Notes under the pieces: generated by a model
What the model was told of the DNA's origin: nothing
Database searches by the model: none
Seen by the model: only the letters and a program-made list of their open reading frames with translations
Shown: piece after piece, positions 56,595 to 64,000 of the stretch
Layout: each line of letters begins with the position of its first letter
Position numbering within the stretch: position 1 is the stretch's first letter
NCBI GenBank assembly: GCA_020746875.1
Contig: JAGTJL010000015.1
Span: forward strand, 1,860,001-1,924,000
From: Rhexocercosporidium sp. MPI-PUGE-AT-0058
Lineage: Eukaryota > Ascomycota > Leotiomycetes > Helotiales
Direction of reading: 5' to 3'
Length of the DNA: 64,000 nucleotides
Position numbers and translations under genes: made by a program

Positions 56595-58590
56595 ACTCCT
56601 CTCTTTTCCAATTGCGTTTGTGGTGGAACTATTCCATGATGCCACTAGAAATCAAATCTTGAAGGAATTACCGATACATGCACAGATGTCAGGGCAACTT
56701 TTTGCGCCAAGTTACATGCCCCCGACGTACTGAGTTCCTTGGGACTTGGTCAGAATAGTTTTTTTTTCCTTTCCTTGTGAGATTGTCTGGGTGCGGGAGG
56801 TAGAGTGGTTTTGGGATGGAATGGCCAGAAGGTGAATGATGGATGAGTGGAGGATGGATGATGAGAGGAGGGATCACAAAAAACCAAAACTGAGCGAACA
56901 GAGATATATCAACGAGCAGCTCCATGTATTTCCTTTGCTTTAGCGTGTGCATCTATAGTCCTTAGCGCAAATCACACATTCTCCAGACAAGGCTATCAAT
57001 GCCGATGCGCATATCTTATCCTGACGTGACGTGGCTGCTGCATAAACAGTGAGCAGCCGGCATTCGAGATGAAGGGTGGGAAGGATGAAGGATCTTCGAC
57101 CTTGGGTTCTCCTGGCCAGAGATTCCACCAGGGATTTACCCGCATGGCTGGATTTGTCAGACATCCTCAGGCACCTTGGGCGGGGCCATAACTCTATCTT
57201 GACAGACAGACAGACAGACAGACAGGCAGAGATGCCATGGCCATAGTTCACTTCTCAAAGAGGGGAGCCCTTGATCTTTAGTCTTGGCCTTGCAGCGGCT
57301 TGCAGGCGTCAGGTGGCTGCTACAGATGTAATATAGTGAAGGGGGAAGCCACACTTCTTGGAGGTGATTCCGACAACAGGCTGCATACGATCTGACCGGC
57401 ATTGATGAAATTTGTGTTTGCGCTTCACAGCTGCTTACCGCAGAGTAGCGCAGGAAGAGGAGAGGAGAGGAGCGAGGAGGGGAGAGGAAGGAAGAGGATC
57501 ATGGAACACGAACGGTCAAGGGTAGCCGCCTCAAACACTCCCGAGTATCTTGGCAGACGGCAAGCGCACCGTTCTTCAAGCAGCAAAGTCCGAACACCTC
57601 CCGAATGGCAGGCCCTGCGAAGTCGCCGGTCCCTCGAAATCCGAGGGCACGTCTCATTTGTTGACGGCTGAAGGGTTAGCGAACGGCAGCCAAGAGAATA
57701 CTCAAACGGCTCTGACACAGGAGGCGAGCGTGGCCCCTGTGTTGTCCCCTGCGCAGCGGCTAAGCGAGCTGCAACCACCGAGCGTTATGCCCACGCCGGA
57801 TTAATTTCTGACCCTCCATGCTTGTTGTAGGAATTATTGTCCCTCCTTCTGCTGCCTCTTTCGACCTGCTCCGAAAGCCTTCAGAGGTTTTCCCCTTGGG
57901 CGCCTCCGCGCTGATGGTAGCTCCTGAAAGATCCCTTCTAGCCAATCCGACCCGCGAGCAGAGCAGCCCAGCCAAACATCTCCCCTCTCATCACCACTCA
58001 TTCGCTGGTCTCAGACCTTTTCTCCCTCCCACCACTGTTGATGTCCTAGCCCAATACCCCCTCAGTCACCTCTGCTCGTCCTCTGCTGTCTGTCTATTGG
58101 CTTGGCCCATCGTTCCTGGACAGATTCCCGCTGTCACCATGCTTGCCCCCCCTGACCCCCCTGGCCCCCCTGGCCCCAAAGGCTTGACACCCCGTCGGAT
58201 ATCCCACCTTCCTGGAGCCAAGCTTTTTCTTAAGGTTGTTACGAGGGTGGATGGATCTTCGTCGGTCGACCTGCATCCCGTGGAAGACCGGCAGGGGTCT
58301 TCATCGCGACTCTTAACACGCCCATTTCCTGTTGTTTGGGAAAAGTACCTTCCTCTCGTCTCATTGCCTTCTTCGATACCCTTTCAAGCGCTGGTTTGCT
58401 TTCACATCTCAAGACAATCGCTTCCACTCTTTTGGTTCCTTACTCTTCGACGATCTATCAATAATATCTTTTTAATCTTCGACTCAAGTTGTAATTGGCT
58501 CGGGCTGGTCCAGTTAACATCATCTACAACTACTATATTCTTCAACAACAACATCATCATCAACACCTCGATCAATCAATCTACTTCATA
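56595..58590. other. Intergenic, no gene seen
   Basis: About 2 kb. It holds a GACA microsatellite (57201-57230), a purine-rich GGAGAGGA stretch (57448-57500) and an open but non-protein-like plus frame at 57818-58591 ending at the next gene's start codon (see rejected items). The last part is probably a long 5' leader. Confidence 0.5.
57201..57230. repeat. GACA microsatellite
   Basis: Six perfect gaca units in a row followed by a degraded unit (ggcaga). A useful polymorphic marker; no function implied. Confidence 0.95.
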
Positions 58591-59674
58591 ATGCCTAGCA
58601 TCAGAAACATTTTGGGTGCGGTGGTGGTGGGATTAGTGGCGACTGCGACTGCTCTTCCTGCTGCGCAAAAGCTTTCACCATACGAGAGGAGGGCATACGA
58701 GTACGGTCAATTGGCACGCAAGCACATGCTTGAGGAGAGACAAAACCCAGCAACTGGTCTACCAGATGGATTGACCGATATTGACATCTTGATATTGTAA
58801 GTTGCTTCACCGACGTCCTTGTCGATCTCTGCTAACCTCTCTGAAGTGCCCTCACGTTAGAAAATCTCGAGACTGCTTTCTACCAACAGGGCTTCGCCAA
58901 GTTCCCAGACTCTGACTTTGCTGCTCTTGGTCTCGCCCCAGAGGAAATCACGAACTTGAAGTCGATCGGAGGAACCGAGGCTACGCACGTAACGACCCTC
59001 ACGAGTGCTATCGCTGGAGCCGGAACTGCACCAGTCGCTCCTTGCACGTACAACTTTGCCTTCACGGATGCGAAATCTATGGTTGCTACAGCCGCAATCT
59101 TGGAGAACGTCGGTGTTTCTGCGTACGTGTTCCTATCTCTATGACTTTCAGAATCTAGCTAACAATTCTCAGATACCTCGCGGCCGCTCCTCTCATCAAG
59201 ACACCTGGCATTCTCACTGTCGCCGGTCAGATCCTTACCGTCGAGGCCAGACATCAAACCTTCATCCGCACAGCATCAAAAGTTGCTGCCATCCCATCCG
59301 CATTTGATACCCCACTCGGAATCCGAGCCGTTTTCACACTCGCCGCGGGTTTCATCTCCTCCTGCCCAGCTGGCTCCAACCTCGCTATCACCCCATTCCC
59401 AGCTGTCACCATGGCCGCTGGTGCCCCAACCGCCGTTGCAGCAGGATCAACCGTTCAACTCCAATCTACTGCAACTGGCGCCACTGGTTGTGCGTTTGTC
59501 AACGGTGGTCTGCCAGGTGGAGCTGCCTTCACATCCTTCTCCAACGGTGCATGCACGGTTCCACCGAACTTGGCTGGTATCACCTATGTCCACCTGACGA
59601 GCGCTACTCCAAAAGATGGCACTCTTACCGATGCGATCACCGTCGCCGGACCAATGGTCATGACAGTCTCATAG
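58591..59674 (+). CDS. Secreted ferritin-fold (Rds1-like) protein
   Basis: Three exons: 58591-58796, 58847-59122 and 59173-59674 (both introns 50 bp), 327 residues. A signal peptide (MPSIRNILGAVVVGLVATATA) and short prosegment lead to a ferritin-like domain of about 150 residues starting DIDIL..ALTLENLETAFY, with AALGL.PEEITNLKSIGGTEATHVTTL and CTYNFAFTDAKSMVATAAILENVG. Its His/Glu pattern (EATHV, ARHQTF) matches the Rds1/stress-induced family, whose members are named after the S. pombe protein Rds1. The C-terminal about 120 residues are a Ser/Thr/Ala-rich, beta-type surface region. Role unknown; stress- or development-linked secreted protein by family. The exon joins are supported by restored continuity ILIF-ALTLE and GVSA-YLAAAPL. 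Confidence 0.85.
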
Positions 59675-60386
59675 ACGGGCGAACTGGGAACTCGTTGCCT
59701 TGGATAGAAGAGAGTAATAGAAATGGAGTGATGAATCGAGGTTTTTTTCTTGGGTAGTTTTCAGCGACGATCGCGGGGATGAATGGGTGGATGGAGTCTA
59801 AGGCCGGGCAGGGCATAGGTCAGGCATGGTGAAGGCAGTGATGACTCGAGGAGAGAAGAAGTCCACTTAGAGAGAGAAAATGAGCACAGCTTTCTGCTCG
59901 ACAATTTTTATTGTGTGTTAACATCAATCCAATTCGATTCTTGATAATGTTTATTGTACACCATTTCTCCATCTGCTAGTGATTTGAGTGACTGGTAGAA
60001 ATGTTGAGTGGCTTTCAGAATGCCAGTCTCTATTATTCAGAACCCCAATATCCGGTCTATCGGACACTTCAAGATGGTCTTGTAGTTGAGAAGTTCCATT
60101 TCGACTTGACCCGGTGGCAAGATCCGTCGGGACTAGATACGATCACGGGGCAACCAAAAGTCATCCACTTTGGCTTGCTGGCACTCTAACGAACTTTCCA
60201 TGGCTCCCTCTCCTCTATGGGGTAACTCTGCAACTCACCATGTGAGATCAAGACCAAGCTTTGCAGGGAACCGCCTCCATCGGATAGATCCTTCCCGTGA
60301 CTTGTCAGTTTAACCTTGCCTATCCTCTCGACCCCACTCCTGGAAACATCTCTCACCCCACGACGAAACAATCCAAACATCCCGCC
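59675..60386. other. Intergenic, no gene seen
   Basis: Contains an isolated 62-residue plus frame (60001-60189) without features. The frame of the next gene is open 30 codons upstream of its chosen start, but that part is not protein-like. Confidence 0.5.
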
Positions 60387-61505
60387 ATGACTTCAAAACA
60401 GACTCACGCGTCAACACCAAAGCAACCATTCTTTATCACGCCCTCTCTTCTGAACTCCGCAAATCCCTGGGCTACAACCGAAGATGACTTGAAAGCTCTT
60501 TACGACTGTCCTTACACAGGTGCAGTTACAATCCGCACTTCTCTCTGGAAAGCCTTCAACCAACACCCAGAGACCCATCAGTATACATTCTTCTCATCCT
60601 CACTAGGCCACGCCACTGCAAACATAAATGTCGATCTCCCGGAAGGACGTGGGGAGGTTCTTCCCGGCGAAACAAGCTCCTTGAATACGCTTGGATACAG
60701 CCCAATCGCGTTCGATGAGTACATGACAATGCTCGTGCGCATGAGTCGCACTTCAACAGTAGTGACGAAACAAAACGACAAACTCAAGCCATTCATCGTC
60801 TCTGTCACTGGTTCAGCTGCGGAAGTCGGAAGATGTTGCGAGCATCTCCTTGAGGTCCTCAACGATCCCGACAAGTCCTACCCGGCTTCCGAAAAAGAGG
60901 CAGTCTCATCCGGTCTCGATCTGATGATGGAAATCAATCTGTCTTGCCCGAATATCCCTGATAAACCACCGCCGGCGTACGATGGTGCCAGTCTGACGGA
61001 CTATATCGCTGCCGTCGGCCATGCGAAAGCTAAGGCTCCAGAGACGTACACCAGAGGCTTGCATGTCGGCATCAAAACTCCGCCATATACCTACCATGGT
61101 CAGTTCATGATCTTGATTCACGCATTGGAGCAATCTACTTCCCTGGAAGGTGGCTGTCCGATATCGTTCGTCACAGCAACCAACACATTAGGCTCTTGCC
61201 TCGTTACGGACGGGAAAAATGATCCGGCTCTGGGTTCAGCAAACGGGACTGGCCTCGGCGGTCTTGCTGGAGATGCATTACATCCTATTGCTTTGGGGAA
61301 TGTGAAAACGATCCGTTCGCTCCTGGACTCCTCGTCAGACGCCGATGTGAGAAGTATTTCGATCATTGGCATTGGCGGGGTAAAAGATGCTGCCGGATAC
61401 AAGAGGATGATGTCGGTTGGTGCAGCCGCAGTGGGTGTGGGAACTGCTTTGGGAAGGGAAGGTGTTGGGATATTTGAGAAGATTACCCAGAGCTTACAAG
61501 CTTGA
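60387..61505 (+). CDS. Dihydroorotate dehydrogenase, class 1A type
   Basis: Single-exon gene of 372 residues from the Met at 60387 (Kozak-like cgccATGa); the frame is open 30 codons further upstream. It oxidises dihydroorotate to orotate in pyrimidine synthesis, using FMN. Landmarks are NLSCPNIPDKP (about 184-194) with Cys187 as the expected catalytic base (class 1 uses Cys, the mitochondrial class 2 uses Ser), SLNTLGYSPIAFDEY (98-112), VGIKTPPYTY, VTATNTLGSC, GTGLGGLAGDALHPIAL and the FMN-phosphate loops IIGIGGV and GVGTALGREG. No mitochondrial targeting or membrane segment is seen, so it should be a soluble, fumarate-linked cytosolic enzyme like yeast Ura1. Most filamentous ascomycetes rely on a mitochondrial class 2 enzyme, so this is probably an additional copy. 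A related flavin oxidoreductase activity is possible. Confidence 0.85.
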   Translation: MTSKQTHASTPKQPFFITPSLLNSANPWATTEDDLKALYDCPYTGAVTIRTSLWKAFNQHPETHQYTFFSSSLGHATANINVDLPEGRGEVLPGETSSLNTLGYSPIAFDEYMTMLVRMSRTSTVVTKQNDKLKPFIVSVTGSAAEVGRCCEHLLEVLNDPDKSYPASEKEAVSSGLDLMMEINLSCPNIPDKPPPAYDGASLTDYIAAVGHAKAKAPETYTRGLHVGIKTPPYTYHGQFMILIHALEQSTSLEGGCPISFVTATNTLGSCLVTDGKNDPALGSANGTGLGGLAGDALHPIALGNVKTIRSLLDSSSDADVRSISIIGIGGVKDAAGYKRMMSVGAAAVGVGTALGREGVGIFEKITQSLQA

Positions 61506-62461
61506 GGTTGCGTTCAGATGGAAGATCTGCCGGAACTCGGTGCCATCTCCTTGGTTCGTCAATGAAAGCCGGATTGTATCAATAATCAATACCCAGAAGA
61601 TAAAGAAGCAACAAAACGATTTCAAGTACAACAAGTAGCTTCCTAATCGATATTTTCGGCTTCAAGGAGACTTCGTTTACTAGATGCCAGACTTTCGCCT
61701 TCACAAAGATGATATCCGCTGCAACAGAGGAAAAACTCGTTCTTTACTTCATCAGTAATTACTCAACGCACATCCGCGCATATTACAATCAAAAATGGAC
61801 CGAATCCCTGTTCCCTGCGTAAGATATGTATAGAACGGCTGCTGAATCCCTAAGGCTTCCGGTATATTAGTCTAAAGATTGGTTTGAGTCAAAAAGTCTT
61901 ATGCAGTAGACCATCACTTGCCTGGCTTTTCACATCACAGCGCTGCGATGATCGGTAGGTAATGGTATCTCAGCAATCTTTCCAGCTCTTTTATTCTCAA
62001 GGTATGTGTATCATGTCGTGTCCACGAATACCTAGACATGTTCATCCCGAAATCATCTCCCGCACATCCACTCTTTTTAGCCGAGAATTCATCCACATCA
62101 ACAAACAGTTATAGAACCAATTTGGGAGTCCCCGAACAATCAATAGTACCTGCACTCCGCACTTTCGATGCTGCCTGATGTCATGAGGTACCTGCAATAT
62201 GTTATGGATTATCCCATTTGATGTCTTGCCCCTGGCATCACTCTGTAGGCTGCAAGCAGATTGGCACGCCAAAAATGCTTGACAGTTGAGCTTGAATTGA
62301 TCGAAAAGATATTGCCTATATCTTAATTGAGCATAGCCGAGCCTCACTAGGTATAAAGTGAGGAGTATCCTCTATTTGGGAATCGAAGGTCTAGCTTTTG
62401 TCAAAGTCCAAGGGCAATTGACAACCCATTCCACCCCCGAAACATTTAGATCGTCCTCGAA
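61506..62461. other. Intergenic, no gene seen
   Basis: A 101-residue minus frame (62042-62347) lacks features. Nothing else was recognised. Confidence 0.5.
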
Positions 62462-62822
62462 ATGGTCCAACTATCACATCTCGCCTTGCTCGGCATTGCA
62501 TCCCTAATGTAAGTTCACCAGAAGTACCTCTTAATTTCAGGACCACTTTTGCTTACCTATTCCAAGTCCTCTCGTATCGAGCATACCCGCTGAGGAAGCA
62601 GCCCCAACAACAAGCTGTACCACTTTCCTTACCACCGTCACCGAAGTCAGAACTCGCACCAATAGAATCACTGGAACCACCGAAGTCGTCTATCTCTACC
62701 CTTATACGGCTTACTCGACCAATACGAGTATCATCACTACGACTAGCACAAGAACCAGACCCAGGACTGAAGTTGAGACCCAGAGTGTAAAGCAGTGTTA
62801 TGTTAGCGGACAGCTTGTATGA
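62462..62822 (+). CDS. Small Thr-rich secreted protein
   Basis: Two exons, 62462-62508 and 62567-62822 (intron 58 bp, GTAAGT...CCAAG), giving exactly 100 residues. The spliced N-terminus MVQLSHLALLGIASLIPLVSS is a good signal peptide; the mature part is rich in Thr/Ser (TTSCTTFLTTVTEVRTRT, TAYSTNTSIITTTSTRTR) with two Cys and a short repeat-like TEV pattern (TEVRT, TEVVY, TEVET). Likely heavily O-glycosylated and cell-wall-associated or secreted. The exon structure was set by eye; an alternative acceptor at 62540 changes frame and removes the signal-peptide end, so I prefer the one given. No known family. Confidence 0.6.
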
Positions 62823-64000
62823 TTGAAGTTGTGGGGTCGTACTGGGTGCAGAACGGATGGGGAGTGGTATTAAGCGAGCTTGTCTCTGGACTTGGAACAG
62901 TATACATTTTGAGGCTGTTCGGGAGGAAGGAGGGAAGGGAGACGTGTTTACGTAGGAGATTCCAGGAATCTTCAGCACCCTTTGATGTTTCTAGAGGATG
63001 AGGCTATGAGCATTACTTGTGTCCTCCGTATTGATCTGGTAGTTCTCCTTGTCATGTTCAAACAAAACCTTGCTTTCCTGCACACACACTCCCACCACCA
63101 CGGTTATTATGAAAGCATATAGTTTGAAGAATTGGCGCTGAACCGAGATCTCTGCTGTGACACTAGTCCAGGGAGCTTTATGACTATTTAACCCAACCTG
63201 ACGATCAGAAAGATGTTAACAAACACGGCAAAAGGCATTATTGTAACGCATCGGCGCAAAGCATGGCCCCTTTAGTACTTGAAAGCCACTTTTATGTCAT
63301 CTGCTCACGCAAGCTATCAAGAATTAAATGAGGTTGAGATGTCTTTGTTGACATTGGACATTAGATGTATTCAGTAAGACTTCGACATTATCGGTGACTC
63401 TGGACATGTCATTCCAAGAAAGCGCAAGATCAGCAAAGGCGCCCGAATATTCACTAAACAATTGTTGGAAGAGATCTATTACGTTTTCAGTTGCGAAGGA
63501 TGCTAGCACAGGCACGCTTTCACACCTCGCAAACCGACACAATCATACAAGAACCCTTGGGCACTTTGAATGGACTTCTAGATCCTGGAATGAAATTATT
63601 TATATACTCACATTTGAGCTTCTCAACACAGAACATCGGAATTTGAAAGCCATATTCGGAAACACCCAACCTTTCTTGGCCTTCCATGTCAGAAGGTGCC
63701 TGGGTTCCCCATTACAAGGCAAAAGCATTGTTGGAAAGGCACAGAAATTAGGTACTATATACTGTACTTTCAGCGAGCTAGAACAGAGAGGTGTTCTTTA
63801 ATGTGCATACGTGCTCTCGATGAGAGCCAAGGGCAGAATACGCAGATGGCCGAAAAGACAAAATGACTTCGGATACCTTGCAATACACCTCTGCTGTGTC
63901 AATTTGGCTACGATTGCTCAATTTGATTTTGCTGAATACTTCAATTATTTACATGAAATTACTATACAACAGAGCCGTAATCACTATCAATCCTTCTTAC
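62823..64000. other. Intergenic to window end, no gene supported
   Basis: A 135-residue plus frame (63394-63801) and an opposing 72-residue minus frame (63324-63542) overlap; neither has recognisable motifs, although the minus one has protein-like composition and could be an exon fragment of an unknown gene. Confidence 0.35.

Noticed and set aside
57201..57230. Possible CRISPR-like array
   Set aside because: Only a GACA microsatellite without spacers; nothing CRISPR-like occurs in this eukaryotic window.
57818..58591. Plus-strand frame of 257 residues with a PPDPPGPPGPKG collagen-like string
   Set aside because: Low-complexity composition, no signal or domain, and it ends at the start codon of the Rds1-like gene; it reads like an open 5' leader.
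62553..62978. Minus-strand frame of 141 residues
   Set aside because: Opposite the Thr-rich secreted gene; the plus strand has a signal peptide and proper splice sites.

Overview
This window is nuclear DNA of a filamentous ascomycete (Pezizomycotina). Three things show this: genes with short 45-110 bp GT-AG introns and CTNAC-type branch sites; single-copy fungal core genes (TSC10, GLE1, SSD1); and lineage-typical accessory families (HET domain genes, a But2-domain secreted protein, an Rds1-like ferritin-fold protein, an LPMO-like copper protein, GH16). The gene families look like Leotiomycetes/Helotiales to me, but that is an impression and not a demonstrated placement.

Layout, left to right. 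From 0 to 8 kb there are a capsule-type glycosyltransferase, a doubtful decayed stretch, a membrane-anchored LPMO-like protein (minus) and a 4-exon processive GT2 synthase related to hyaluronan/chitin synthases. From 8.9 to 12.9 kb lie TSC10 (3-ketodihydrosphingosine reductase, minus, with a GC-AG intron) and a fungal transcription-factor-like protein. From 13.6 to 19 kb there are a broken HET-domain gene (minus), an SMP-30/lactonase-like beta-propeller (minus) and an EGF/GH43-like secreted protein. From 21.6 to 27.2 kb there is one 1788-residue gene joining a degenerate caspase-like domain, a GMC (cholesterol-oxidase type) oxidoreductase and an alpha/beta hydrolase. From 28 to 29.8 kb there is a frameshifted amidase. 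From 30.7 to 33 kb there is an 11-exon secreted LVIVD-repeat (choice-of-anchor B) protein. From 33 to 38.4 kb the DNA is gene-poor, with repeats and HET relics. From 38.5 to 41.8 kb there are a But2-domain secreted protein and a GH16 glucanase broken by two stop codons.

From 42.3 to 44.65 kb lies an AT-rich, RIP-like island that contains a better preserved solo LTR. A small TIR element (about 160 bp) lies just beyond it at 45.35 kb, followed by a small cysteine-containing secreted protein at 46.2 kb. From 48 kb on the DNA is again gene-dense: GLE1 (minus) and SSD1 (plus) are divergent, followed by an Rds1-like protein, a class-1A-type dihydroorotate dehydrogenase and a 100-residue Thr-rich secreted protein.

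Functionally the window mixes housekeeping RNA export and translation control (GLE1, SSD1), sphingolipid and pyrimidine synthesis (TSC10, DHODH), and a set of secreted or surface proteins and carbohydrate-active enzymes. Several accessory genes are broken: HET, amidase, GH16 and a second HET remnant. The conserved gene SSD1 also carries an apparent one-base loss in a run of C, so some of the indel-type breaks could be assembly errors. The stop codons in GH16, HET and the amidase are separate in-frame stop codons and cannot be explained by a single indel each. All intron coordinates were placed by eye from splice consensus, reading frame and family conservation.
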